Below are positions 11,094 through 22,478 of a DNA stretch of 64,000 nucleotides, in pieces. How positions within the stretch are numbered: the first letter of the stretch is position 1; every line of letters starts with the position of its first letter. The stretch is from contig OZ024826.1 of assembly GCA_964016985.1 (NCBI GenBank), positions 72,918,768 to 72,982,767 of the forward strand. The letters are read 5' to 3'. Source of the stretch: Anodontia alba (taxonomy: Eukaryota; Mollusca; Bivalvia; Lucinida; Lucinidae). The notes below the pieces were generated by a model. That model did not search any database. It had not been told where the DNA came from and worked only from the letters and a program-made list of their open reading frames with translations. The translations under genes were made by a program, and so were the position numbers.

Positions 11094-11368
11094 TTCGAAA
11101 ACATGCCTATTCAACTATACTGAAAATTTTACCACCAAAAAATGAAAATTTTCAGATAAGAAATTTTGATACTTTTTCATATTTCTGCTCAAAACATAGA
11201 TTGTGGGTACTCGTTAGAACCGCCTCTATGAGGCGGTTCCAACGAGTCCCCACAATATATGTTTTTGAGCAGTAATAAGAAAAATAATGTATACTCCTGT
11301 AAACCCCAATTTTACTATATAAAAGTGGGGTATAAGGGGGTCAAAATTATAAAGGCATGTTTTCGTGA
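11094..11368. mobile_element. Family F MITE, full length
   Basis: Starts TTCGAAAACATGCCTATTC and ends GGCATGTTTTCGTGATG. The core pairs GTTAGAACCGCC with GGCGGTTCCAACG around a TCTATGA loop. It lies only about 310 bp from the previous F copy, in the same orientation. Confidence 0.75.
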
Positions 11369-12484
11369 TGAATGATCGGGCTGCGTCGACGTACATGTAT
11401 TTATAGGTCATATGCCACTAAGATCCGCTTTTTTCAGTGGTACGTTATTTTTTTTGTGTTGAGCTCACAATTATAGTCAAAATATCACCATTATACTAAA
11501 TGGTAGGTCAAATATCTCCTTAAATATCGCCAAGGTTTTGTAGTTTTGTATTTCTTAAGATATTTCTTTCACGCAGTGATAATTTTAGTTTTATTTCAAG
11601 GGAATATCGGTTTCACTTTATACATATGATAACTCTTATTACAAATATGTAATCATTTCTTCCTTTTTTATAAAAAGTCAATAAAAGCCAGCGCTCGATT
11701 CTCTTTCTAGACAAAGCTTGAACTATTTATGTATTATTACATTATTTCACTCGGCTGTGTTAACAAACAAACAGTTATTGAATCAACAGTCTTTCAAGGG
11801 TTCAACGTCTCGCCAAAACATTTTAATGTTACCTGTCCAATATTCAGCTACGGGTCAGTCTACTTATAGGAATCGTAGAAACCTTAACTGTAATCAAAGC
11901 ACTGAGAGTGCTGATGGGGCGGTTACCTGAAATTCTATAGCCCTCTAGAAGTGATTGGGATTTACGCTGAATTAAAAAAAATCATAGTACTGCAACCGTA
12001 CTGGATATCATCTTTTCGGTGTTCAAATCTTCTTTTCAGTGTCAAATGTCATATTATGTAAATTATAAAATCATATTTATAAAGTCCTTTCAGGTACCCG
12101 ATAATCCCTTTTCGGTCCTTTTCGACGGAAAGAAGGTCCATTTTAATGTTTAATAGGACCGCGTCTCGGGTTATACTTTTTACTCAACGCTGTAGATTTG
12201 GCGCGTTTTACTGGAGTATTCATGTTCGTCTGCCGATATTGTACCAAATATGATTAAAACCTTAATCCTACAGGTTTGAAGTTTTCTTTGTTTTTTTTTA
12301 TTTGTTCGCTATTTATAAGCATCAAAATGTATAAGGCTAATATGTTTGAATTAAGAATTTAGCGTTATCAACATCAGCAAGGGAGTATTTGTTAGGTAGT
12401 TATTAGTTTGGTAGTAACAAGAAAACAGATTGTCGAACTGTGGTCTGTTACAACTGGTGGCGGTTTGGCAACCACCCCACATCA
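11369..12484. other. No gene or named repeat seen
   Basis: Longest frame 70 codons (11718-11930), without a recognisable motif. No fold-back structure of the local families was noticed. Confidence 0.45.
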
Positions 12485-12795
12485 AAGCACTGTTAGGTCG
12501 ATTGTCTCTGAGTGTAGGCTCAGAAAATGGTCCCGAACGGGTACTTACGACTTTTACGACCTATAACTTCCTGTAATCTAAGCAAAAAGTGCAGACCCTG
12601 ATCATGTCATGGTCTGCACTATTTGCCAATGCCCGAAATGTCACTCTGATGTCACAGCGAGAAGAATAGCGCGGCTATAAATAACCGTTCCCTGGATTTC
12701 ATCTAGCGCGTGGTTTGATTACATTGGTCAATGATAATCACGTGGACATCTAACTGCCTTCAGGAAATTTTAGCGTTTGTAAACTATGGATCCAA
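12485..12795 (+). mobile_element. Family J dispersed repeat, copy 2 (core arm deleted)
   Basis: Shares TCGATTGTCTCTGAGTGTAG, ATAACTTCCTGTAATCTAAG, GGCTATAAATAACCG and GATAATCACGTGGAC with copy 1. The central hairpin is reduced: after CAGACCCTGATCATG it jumps to GGTCTGCACTATTTGCC, losing the GACGCC stem. Confidence 0.6.
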
Positions 12796-13118
12796 AAAGA
12801 ATCTTATCTGGAGCTATGTAAAATGTTTTATACATCTTTATAGTGTTGTATAAATTACCGCCGAATCTGAAACCAGCAGCTTTCAGGAAGCGTATTATAA
12901 AAACTAAAAGGCCAGTAACATTATATCAGGAACAAGATTTCTAAAAGCCTAAGTGCCTTTCTAAATAAAGACAATTCTCTGAAGACATTTCAAGTTAGTG
13001 AAGCTTTTATGTAGCAATCAATCAAAGTGGACAACATACAAAAGTTCCGAACAGATCCGAACGTATTCGGAACTATTTAGACTTTATTTGCCTAGATTTG
13101 CACGTCGAAAATAAAAGA

Positions 13119-13124
<6 letters not shown>

Positions 13125-13201
<77 letters not shown>
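13125..13201. repeat. (GA)n microsatellite
   Basis: Uninterrupted GA dinucleotides for about 77 bp. The serine-leucine frames on the minus strand are artefacts. A short A run follows at about 13255-13272. Confidence 0.95.
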
Positions 13202-13206
<5 letters not shown>

Positions 13207-13269
13207 CACTGTATGGCTGAACCATAATCATAAGGTCCAATGGGGAAAAAATAAACAAAAAAAAAAAAA

Positions 13270-14440
13270 AAAGGTACAGGATTCGTGTTATCAAAGTAGA
13301 CACTATAGTACATTACTAGCTAGCCAGGTAAATCGCATTCACCATCCGATCTAACTAATAAGCAAAGCACAAGTTAAAGGTTCTTATAATATCCTTGTGC
13401 AACATCTACAAATATGGGTCATCTTGTGGTTTAGTTATGCAGTTTTATAGCATATAGTGCTTACTTTGACAATATCGAAATACAAATGGAGAGTTACTAT
13501 AAAATATGGCGGAAAATCTAACCCCTTTAAATAAGCCGCTGTGCTATAAAGTTGAATCACAAAGTCATGGCCTAGTGAACTACTAAGTAAAAACGCAAGG
13601 TTCTTGTATTATCAAATTTAGTGCTAAGACGTACAAATGAACCACGAACAAGTGGTCCAGTTCAACCAGCAAATACAGACCAAGATTCTTATACTATCAA
13701 AGTAAAATACTTCTAAACAGATGAGTCACTGGTCCATTGGAAAGGTGTTCTAATGATATAAGCACTGGTGCTACGTAGCTGAACCACAAACATCCCAGCT
13801 AGCATCCTACATAAATCTATTGCGGGCCGTTATCGGCCCGTCAGCTACCCTGACGGGCCGATAACGGCCCGCTATAGATTTATGTAGAATGCTTACTGGG
13901 ATAGTTCATGAAACTAGTAAATAAAGGCGCATGATTCTGATATTTCAAAGAAAATAATATGCCAAAGGGCTTACATAATTATTAGGGCCAGTCGAACTAG
14001 TAAGTTAAACGCAAACGGTTTTAGCATATCTTCAAAGCAAGCACTAAGCTACATAGCTGAATCAAAGATGGTTCAAAGGTTCCGGTAGATAAAGGACACA
14101 ATTCTTATAACAAAATAACCATTTGTTTTATAAGTGACACACATTGTTCACACGCCAATAGTAACTAAATGTACCCCTGAACATATATCAGTTACCCTTA
14201 CTGAGTCCAGACAAAGGGCATTTTAATCTGCCAGTGCAATAGCTTTAATGTGTCTCCTCTAAACTAGTTAAGTAAATTACTAGGTGCTTATTGTCAGAGT
14301 TCCATAGTTCATAGTATTGGTGATTAAACATCAAACTTGTAAGCAAACCAACTAGATGATTCGTTATACAGATAACAAGGATTATTATGCTAATTATTAT
14401 AGGAATAATCAAACGATTTATCGACAACTAGGAATGACAT
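13270..14440. repeat. Degenerate tandem array, units roughly 85-110 bp
   Basis: Diverged copies of GGTTCTTATATTATCAAAG followed by AGCACTAAGCTACATAGC, TGAACCACAAA and GAACTAGTAAGTAAA recur near 13279, 13381, 13600, 13684, 13932, 14018 and 14100. An H element interrupts the array at 13793. No coding frame runs through it. Confidence 0.5.
13793..13906. mobile_element. Family H palindromic MITE, intact
   Basis: A near-perfect fold-back of about 110 bp: CCCAGCTAGCATCCTACATA and ATCTATTGCGGGCCGTTATC pair with GATAACGGCCCGCTATAGAT and TATGTAGAATGCTTACTGGG. Stem tips are GGCCCGTCAG / CTGACGGGCC around a short CTACC loop. Confidence 0.8.
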
Positions 14441-14488
14441 AGACTTAACCTAGTAAACCTTCCATTACATTTCCACAAGGAGTTATGC

Positions 14489-14590
14489 CGTATTAAATCT
14501 AAATATTCGCAGAGGCAGGAATGTGCCAACAATATAGACCCAGATCAGACGCCGCAGAAATGCTGTTTGCACTGTTTGCAAATTATTCAG
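14489..14590. mobile_element. Family A MITE fragment
   Basis: A worn left end (CCGTATTAAATCTAAATATT) is joined to TAGACCCAGATCAGACGCCG and a right remnant CACTGTTTGC. Most of the right half is missing. Confidence 0.55.
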
Positions 14591-14604
14591 CAGCTTTTAA
14601 GTTC

Positions 14605-16290
14605 ATGGATATATTCTGAAATGGACATGTTGAAATTAAAGGAAAAGTAGCAAATGGATATATTGCCCAAAGGACGTGTTAAAATTACAGGAACAGTAGT
14701 AAATGATATATTACCCAATGTAATGTTAAAATTACAAGAAAAGTAGTAAATGGGCATATTGCCCAAATGGACGTATTAAAATTACAGGAAAAGCAGTAAA
14801 TAGACATATTGCTCAATGGATGTGTTAGAATTACAGGAAAAGTTGTAGATGGACGTATTGCCTAATGAACATGGTAAAATTACAGGAAAAGTATTAAATG
14901 GACATATTGCCTAATGAACATGTTAAAATTACAGGAAAAGTATTAAATGGACATTTTGCCTAATGGACATATTAAAATTACAGGAACAGTAGTAAATGGA
15001 CATATTGCCTAATAGACCTGTTAAAATTAAAGGAACAAGTAGTAAATGGACATATAACCAAATGGACGTGTTAAAATTACAGGAAAAGTAGTAAATGGGC
15101 ATATTGCCCAAATGGACGTATTAAAATTACAGGAAAAGTGGTAAATGGACATATTGCTCAATGAATGTGTCAGAATTACAGGAAAAGTAGTAAATGGACA
15201 TATTGGCAAATGGACGTGTTAAAATAATAGGAAAATCAGTACATGGACATATGACCCAATGGACGTGATACGATTACAGGAAAAGTAATCCATGGCCTTT
15301 TTACCCAACAGACGTGTTAAAGCTACAGAAACAATAGTAAATGGACATTATAAAATTACAGGAAAAGTAGTAAATAGACATACTGTTCAATGGACTTGTT
15401 AAAATTACAGGAAAAATAGTAGATGGACATATTGCCAAATGGACGTGTTAAAATTACAGGAAAAGTAGTAAATGAACATATTGCCTAATGGACGTGTTGA
15501 AATTACAGGAAATGTAGTAAATGGACATATTGCCCAATGGTCGTGTAAAAAGTACAGGAAAAGTAGTTAAGGGACATATTGCCAAATGGACGTGTTGAAA
15601 TTACACGAACTGTAGTAAATGGACATATTGCCCAATGGTCGTGATACAATTAAAGGAAAAGTAGCGAATGGACATATTGCCCAACTGACTTGTTAAAATC
15701 ATTGGAACAATAGTAAATGGGCTATTGCCCAATGAACGAGATACAATTACAAGAAAAGTAGTATATGGACATATTGTCCAATGGACGTGATACAATTACT
15801 GGATAAGTAGTAAATGGCCATATACCCAAATGGGCGCGATACAATTACACGAAAGTAGTAAATGGACATATTGCCCAATGGACGTGATATAAATACAGGA
15901 AAAGTAGTAAATGGACATATAGCCCAATGGACGTCTAAAATTACAGGAAAAGTAATAAATGGACATATTGCCCAATAAACGTGTTAAAATATCAGGAAAA
16001 GTAGTAAATGGATATATTGCCCAATGGACGTGTTAAAATTACAGGGAAAGTAGTAAATGGACATATTGCCCAATGGACGTGTTAAAATTACAGGAAAAGT
16101 AACAAATGGGCATACTAAAATTATAAGAACAGTAATACAAGGATATATTTGCCCAAGGGACGTGTTAAAATTGTAGGAACAGTAACACAAAGATATATTG
16201 TCCAATGGACGTGTTAAAATTATAGGAACATTAATAAAGGATATATATCCCAATGGACGTCTTAAAATTACAGGAACAATATGGTAAGGA
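14605..16290. repeat. Minisatellite of 49-bp units, about 34 copies
   Basis: The unit contains AATGGACATATTGCCCAATG, GACGTGTTAAAATTACAGG and AAAAGTAGT; the period is exact in the cleanest part (16021 to 16070). Copies vary by point changes and small indels. The 49-bp period is not a multiple of three, so the 60-106 codon minus-strand frames (for example 15984-16304) are artefacts. Confidence 0.9.
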
Positions 16291-16427
16291 GTGAGGGTGT
16301 CCAATACCTAGGGAAAATATGGTAGATTGTTAAGAAATGCATGGAGTTAAATGTGGCCTGTTCCAGCTAAAACAGAAAACTCCTTTTATAGGCCTTTCTT
16401 GTGAGTGTTCCTCGTATTTTTAAACAT

Positions 16428-16617
16428 CCTACTAACTCGAAATATTGAGACACATTACCTCCTAACCATACTTCTTAAATTCAAATAGTTCAGTTTACTA
16501 TCTGAATTGCTGGATGTGTAGCAAACATTGTAGACTCTGATCAGACGCCACGGCGTCTGATCTTGGTCTACACTGTTTGCTTAGGCCTGTCTGTCCCAAT
16601 ACTTGGGATATATACGG
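16428..16617. mobile_element. Family A MITE with tip-deleted core
   Basis: The core closes directly as GATCAGACGCC-ACGGCGTCTGATC, without the usual GC tip and loop. The right end CTGTCCCAATACTTGGGATA is well kept; the left end is worn. Confidence 0.65.
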
Positions 16618-17628
16618 TAATTCTGCTCCTAATGAAAGCTATATACACTCGAGTTACAAGGGTTTCAGCATATTACTTTATATCTGGTTATAAATAATTA
16701 GCAAGCTACAGATTGCTAGCACGTGGCATATATTTCCTTTTTTTTTATTTTTCTTGACAGAAGTGGAATGGTAAATGACTTAGCTTATCTTTAGAATCAG
16801 AAATGATATACATAAACATTAACGCACGTGTGCATATATTAGAAAACAATATGAACTTTCAGTCGCATGAATTGACATGAATTCCGTCACTGAATGTTCA
16901 TCTCGTCATTCTATTTCAAGATCATTTACGATCTGGTTTTGGTAACTCAGTCTACAACGTTACATCATTAGTCTTTTAAAAACCATGGACGTGCTATAAA
17001 ATTTATACTCATTATACCGTAAACTATTGTTGTTACTATGCTGTGTCTATCAAAGGCTAAATTGATAATAAAACCTACACTACATTAATAATAAAATGAA
17101 AATATTTATGAACAGTACGTGTGATATTCACACATAAAGACTGCTGCAAAAGCTACAGACCGATAAATCGAATAAACCTGCCACAGAACTGTAAATAATT
17201 CCACCAAAGAAACACTACATTTAAGCTCCTGAACTGGTCACTAATTGCACGCTTTTACTGTTGCAATAACATAAATCCCATTGCAAAAACTTTTGTCAAC
17301 AAAATCCTATGTTCGCTTGTTTACGAAATCCGAAATAGTAAACAACAACCGAGAATAGCGAGATTTGCGGCTTTTACGACACTGGTTCCCTGCCACGAAA
17401 GGCAAAAAATCGTCACAGTTTATCAAATATTATAGAGAAAAAATGTATGTAAAAGCTGGAACCAATAATGTGGATTCCGAGATCCAACGAGAAGCGGCCG
17501 GGATTTGATTGAATCTGCCAGGCTGCAAATTAATAGCACTATTCTGGGAAGGCTGCATATATTTATTTCCCTCCACAGAATATCGACCGTAAATACTTAT
17601 TCTAGCGCTCGCAGAGTTGTATGGAACT
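16618..17628. other. No gene or named repeat seen
   Basis: AT-rich sequence with no long frame and no local-family fold-back. A T-rich tract followed by CTTGACAG near 16735-16760 resembles a splice acceptor, but no exon follows that I can support. Confidence 0.45.
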
Positions 17629-17845
17629 TTAATTGAACCACTCTCTGGGCTAATTCAGCAGACGACACATTGATGATATGTTTCTTATTTTTCTCATAAA
17701 AAGCATACGACATTTCATGCAAATTGTCTCCTTTTCCTTAGGAGAAAATTTGCATGAAATGTCAAAGCCTACTTTCTGGAAAAAATAAGAAAACCATTTC
17801 AAATTGTCTTCGGCTGAAATTTTTACCCAGCATGCAGAGCGTTAA
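17629..17845. mobile_element. Family D1 MITE flanked by a 13-bp direct repeat
   Basis: TTAATTGAACCAC stands at 17629-17641 and again at 17842-17854. The left arm has CTCTCTGGGCTAATTCAGCA and GACGAC; the right arm has GTCTTCGGCTGAAATTTTTA and CCCAGCATGC. The core pairs CATTTCATGCAAATTGTCTC with its complement. Confidence 0.7.
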
Positions 17846-17989
17846 TTGAACCACGCAAGAGAATAATGTGTCTTTGTAGATTTGTGACCCGTATGTAAAT
17901 GCTGGCTTTTTATACATACTTATTTTAATTGCCGCTTCGTTACCATCATTTGGGCCGGAATTCCAGAAAATGTACCTCATGTCACGTGC

Positions 17990-18170
17990 ACCCAGTGAAG
18001 ACTTGAATCAGCCTGCTTGCGCATCTACCCAATCAGGCTGATCTGAGTCTTTGCTGGGCACTCAGTAGATAACCAAGAATTCCAGGCTTCTTGAGGAGGA
18101 CAGTGTGTTTGAAGACTATGATCAGACTATGAGAATGCATAGGCTGATCTGAACGTTGGATAGACGTACA
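17990..18170. mobile_element. B-type fold-back remnant
   Basis: The first half folds as GCACCCAGTGAAGACTTGAA with CTGAGTCTTTGCTGGGCACT; the second has GACAGTGTG, GATCAGACTATG and AGGCTGATCTGAACG. Outer ends could not be placed. Confidence 0.5.
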
Positions 18171-18386
18171 TGTTATAAAATATATGTATTTCACATTGAC
18201 ATTCAATTAATTCTGGTCTGATCTCCTCCAAGACACAAACAGTTGCAAACCAGCAAAAATGTATTACAACGGAATCGGCTCTTGGTCACAAAGTATCTGA
18301 CTTTGTTAGTATCTACACTAGTGAAGTACAAGGCGACATTTTACGGCCGTCACAAGGCACTCACACCATCTGTACTGAAGATAAAA

Positions 18387-18617
18387 TAGCCAGCGCATGA
18401 TAAAACGTACAATAATGCGACCAGCGAAGACTCAGATCACTGCGCATTCGCACAGTCTGATCTGTGTCTTCGCTGATCGCATGTGCCTTCACTACAGCCT
18501 CCGAGCTATCCAAAGAGGAATAACGAGAGCTCTTGCCATATTGGGTTGATGTTCAGGCTGATCTGAGTCTGTGCTGGTCACACAGGTCCAAGTTTAGGTT
18601 TTGTCGTGCGCTGGCTC
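18387..18617. mobile_element. Family B1 MITE
   Basis: Outer inverted ends are AGCCAGCGCATGATAAAAC and GTTTTGTCGTGCGCTGGCT. Inside are two hairpin zones, the left pairing GACCAGCGAAGACTCAGATC with GATCTGTGTCTTCGCTGATC, and a CCGAGCTATCCAAAGAGG spacer also recognisable at 25835-25855 in inverted form. Confidence 0.7.
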
Positions 18618-18889
18618 AAATAGATTCTATGAGAGTAATGAAAAAAGTTGACGTGTCGAAGTTTTCTGGGCCATAATGAGGTCCACTGGATTCCTGATTG
18701 CCGTAATAGAATTAAAATGTGTAGGAATGTTAAAACTTTGAATCCTCTGACGTCCCATTCCACGAAAACTCTAAGCTTAAGCTTATGGAACAAACAAAAT
18801 GCCATGTACCTAAAGTGAAGGGCAGGGCCAGCCTGTGTATCCGCGCAGCCTGATCAGGTGTCTTTCTTCGTTTGCCCTTTAATGATTGT

Positions 18890-19135
18890 ACCATATATAC
18901 CTTAAGGTGAATGTAGACGGGTAGATTTACCACCATTTTTGAGAAGGCAGTCAAATTTTGTGGCTTCCCGCATGCTCTCCTGCATACCAGTTCTGAAAAG
19001 AGGTGCACTCTAAAAGTATAAAAAGAATTTGCTCCAATGGGGAGCAAATTCTTTACTTTAAGCGTAGACCCCCTTTTCAGAAGAGAGCAAAACTAATTTA
19101 ATTGAGTTACCCCATTGAAATAGTATATATATCCC
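18890..19135. mobile_element. Family E MITE with a replaced left end
   Basis: The centre pairs AAAAGAATTTGCTCC with GGAGCAAATTCTTTAC around AATG; the right arm reads GTAGACCCCCTTTTCAGAAG to ATATATATCCCTTAA. The left outer arm differs from other E copies. Confidence 0.6.
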
Positions 19136-19472
19136 TTAAAATGCATCTCGCGTAATATTACAATCTACGACACAATTACAGGCGTTTTAGTGGCATATTA
19201 TCAACCATTATATACGAAGGAACGCATTCATGGCTCAGGAAATGTTTATTAAGAACATATTTACATAGTGCAGAAAAGATGGTGCTTCAGAATTTCTTTT
19301 CTGACAATATTTATAAGTGTGTTCAGACATGCAAATTGTTCCCAACGCCGCTATAATTTGATGCGCAACGCAGGGAAATGGACTTTATACCATACGCGAT
19401 TGCGATGGTCGATTAGTCGTCCACTAGGTAGGGCCTTCACTGTTCCTCCATACGAAGTCGTTGAATCTGTAA

Positions 19473-19539
19473 GCGGGTAATGAAGGCACGGATCAGACTG
19501 CGCATTTGCGCAGTCTGATCTGTGCTTTCATTGCCCGCA
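19473..19539. mobile_element. Family C hairpin with altered outer stem
   Basis: GCGGGTAATGAAGGCACGGA pairs with TCTGTGCTTTCATTGCCCGC across GATCAGACTGCGC. The outer stem GCGGGTAATGAA differs from the usual GCGGACAGCGAA, and the opposite arm carries the matching TTCATTGCCCGC. Confidence 0.7.
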
Positions 19540-19550
19540 TGTGACACAAA

Positions 19551-20885
19551 AACTCTTTCCTCAATTTGTGTTTATTCATACAGGCCGCGGCACGAAAATT
19601 GAACCGTAGCGAATATGTGAATTGTAAAAGCCGGGAGCCCGATAAACGAACGCCCGATAATTTAGGAATTCAGCAAGGTCTTTGGTTTTAACGACCGATT
19701 CTAATGCATCCCGGCTTTCTTCAGGCGAACACATATTCTCTGATTAAACTGCACGGATACGTCTGACGACCCACATATGGGCTAGGGTGTTTTTCTTTGA
19801 GAAGTCTCATATGATAAGTTAGATAATAAGAACACATTACGATTTACACCTCAAAGCATAACGAACATAAAAAAAAAAAGTGGCAAGGCAGGAGGAAAGA
19901 ATATTATCTGGTCCATACGCAGCGGCAGCGAGTCTATAAAAAAGATGAGACCAAGACTGCTTTAAAATAGATTGGTATGACTGAATTAATCGTCATTTCC
20001 TTCATTGTACATGTAGCAAAACTGACAAATTCCACTTTTGTCAGTCAGTCTAGTTTTGAACTTGCGCATAAGCAAGGCCTGATCAGGAATTTTGCCGGTG
20101 GTGGTGCGTATTGCTATATGCGCTCGACAGTATCAAGGTACGTGTATTCACTGGTCATACTGAGTAAATGTGCCATCACAACAGAATATATGTGATTCAC
20201 ATGCTTAACAGGGCCTTGATGCCATCCCCGCAATGCGCAGTCTATTCTTGGTCTTCGCTCTCCGTTTACATATTTAAACGAAACTATAGAATATGTGGGC
20301 GCAGGCTGATCGGGCATAAGTTGCCCGAATATGACAAAGGGTATTTTATTTGCGAATTCGCCGTTCGAATATGACTTAAGAGACTTTTTCTCACGTTTAG
20401 CACTATGCAGTAAGGTGGATTCACACTGGTCACCTTAATCTGCTTATAAAGTCCGTATACAGGTATGTAGACTAGCTACTAGTCGGATATCAATATTTTC
20501 ATCAGTCAATTATAATTATTAATTTACTTAATGAACTAAGGACCATCTACTACTTACTGCTTGCCTCACCTCTTTGATAGCAGCAACTAATCTTGGAGAT
20601 ATCCTTGCTACTATTAGAGACTGGCTATACAAGATGTCATACACAAATTTGTATCAGCTTATAGTTAGGAGTGATAAAACATGACATCAAGGTCTAGGAG
20701 CTAGTCTAACAGGTATGTAGCATTGTAAATGGAGCTTCGGCAATAGCTTATGCAAACTTTGTACTTTAATTTGTTACTTGGGCCGCGCTGATGGCGTCCA
20801 TGTCACCGAGTATATAAAAGCTCGCAGATTCACATGGCATTGCGCATCCAAGCAATATCCTCAGGACGTTTCTGCTGACTATATT
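19551..20885. other. No accepted gene
   Basis: Short frames (70, 72, 67 and 68 codons between 19268 and 20374) carry no recognisable domain; those near 20110-20330 overlap a decayed C-like piece (CAGGGCCTTGATG, AATGCGCAGTC). Confidence 0.4.
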
Positions 20886-20891
20886 CTGTAA

Positions 20892-20957
20892 GCGGACAGC
20901 GAATGCCCTGATCAGACTGCGCAAATGCGCAGTCTGATCTGGGCCTTCATTGTCCGC
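20892..20957. mobile_element. Family C hairpin, near perfect
   Basis: GCGGACAGCGAATGCCCTGA and TCAGACTGCGC pair with GCGCAGTCTGATCTGGGCCT and TCATTGTCCGC around an AAAT loop. Confidence 0.75.
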
Positions 20958-20965
20958 ATATGTTT

Positions 20966-21777
20966 GAATGCGGCATCTTTTGTCTTGACAGCACTCGCAC
21001 TTTCTGATCGAATTGCAACGTCTCACATAAGGTCTCGCCGTTGTCGAGATTTTACGAGATCTAGACTTCGAAACGTATAATAGGTTATCTGTCTGTGGAT
21101 CTTTCTGTAGGAATGCGTAGGTTTATCAAAGCCTACGCATTGGGTAGATGTGAGTAGGTACCATTTTATTTCATGAAGTTTGAGTATATGTGTTTTATGT
21201 AGCGTGAAACACTAGCTCATCAAAATAGCGAAGTGATGTCATGAAAATTAAATAGTAAAATAGTAATAAAACAAAATTATATTCATCATCAAATTTATTG
21301 AGGTATTCGTTACGTTTCATCTTCCCCAGTCTTCAACAGGCAGGATGCTAGTTATTACTAATTTGTATGCTGGAAAAATTTCAACAGGTTTGAGGGAGGA
21401 TGCTAGTTATTGACACTTTGTATACTGGGTAACAACTGGTCTGTCTCACGACTCTATCTTTTCAGTAATTTGTTTTTTTTTTCTTTTCAAAGGTATACAA
21501 TCTTGTACTATTATAATGATTTAATCAGTTATGCCCATTAGTCGAAAAGATAAACCAATAAATCAGTGAAATGGGATTAAAGAGACAAATACAGCTACAG
21601 GAAGTGATATAGAATGAAAAAAATGCAGAAACGACTGGAGCCAGTCTAGGTAACAACAGATGCATCCCCGAAAGCTTGTTATATGAAGGTTGGGCCTAGT
21701 AATAGGATCAAGACCAACTACCTACCGAAAACTTAAGAAAATGATCTTTGTGTCTCATACGGACAACGAAAGTCCAG
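20966..21777. other. No gene; small direct repeat
   Basis: AGGATGCTAGTTATT occurs twice (near 21342 and 21397) with similar following sequence (TTTGTATGCTGG, TTTGTATACTGG). Nothing else recognisable. Confidence 0.45.
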
Positions 21778-22019
21778 GGCCCAGTTGTTAAAGCTAACGA
21801 TGTCGTTAGTTAACGATTCCTTAAAATTTACATCGAGTGATACGCAAATGTGCTGATTTTTTTTGCTGAAAAAAATGTGAGTAGCTTTTGCAGTGCAAAA
21901 GCTACTCACATTTTTTCAGCAAAAAATATCAGAATATTGTATATTGAATCCGCTAAAACAGTTAACGAACTGACCCTTAACGAGCTCGTTAAGCTAACGA
22001 CGCTTTGAACAACTGGGCC
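21778..22019. mobile_element. Family P MITE, copy b
   Basis: Ends GGCCCAGTTGTTAAAGC and GCTTTGAACAACTGGGCC. The core palindrome TGAGTAGCTTTTGCA / TGCAAAAGCTACTCA is perfect at about 21878-21908, with CATTTTTTTCAGCA-type wings. The flanks are CAG on the left and CTG on the right. Confidence 0.8.
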
Positions 22020-22235
22020 CTGGTGAATACAGAAGTCCGTGATCAGATTGCGCGGATGTCACCTAAACATTCCCCATTATTTCTGAACACCCATGATTCC
22101 TTCACTTTACTATGTAAAACAATGAAATGGGAGAGGGGATGGCAAAGAGGGGAAGACAGAGGGGTTATCTGAATTCTGAATTAAAGAACCATTTCTTCTT
22201 ATATGTATGTTTAAATCCTCAGTAAAACATTTCAG

Positions 22236-22478
22236 CCGGAGGACAACATTTCTTACAAGACTGCATGTACGGCCAGCGAAGACTAAAACCAGCCTGCGTG
22301 TACGCGCTGTCTGATCAGTCTTCGCTGTCCGCCTGAAGACTGTTTTGATCCTTGGCCACCGGCAGAGTGCCTTGCGAAGACTCTGATCAGACTGCGCGGA
22401 TATGCAGGCTGATCTGAATCTTCGCTGAATCTTCGCTGGGCATACATCCAGTTTTGTAGGAAATTCTGTGTCCCGGCT
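22236..22478. mobile_element. Family B3 MITE
   Basis: Outer ends GGACAACATTTCTTACAAGA and TTTTGTAGGAAATTCTGTGT. The left unit (GCCAGCGAAGACTAAAACCA) and right unit (GACTCTGATCAGACTGCGCG) flank GCTGTCCGCC. The block CTGAATCTTCGCTG is duplicated near 22420-22438. Confidence 0.7.

Noticed and set aside
13073..13313. Serine-leucine repeat frames
   Set aside because: Translation of the (GA)n tract.
14605..16290. CRISPR-like periodic array
   Set aside because: Units are whole 49-bp tandem repeats with no conserved-repeat and unique-spacer alternation, and the genome looks eukaryotic.
16735..16780. Polypyrimidine tract and CAG resembling a splice acceptor
   Set aside because: No open exon with protein similarity follows.
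17762..17980. 72-codon minus-strand frame beginning MRYIFWNSG
   Set aside because: Its C-terminal part lies inside the D1 element and the rest shows no domain I recognise.
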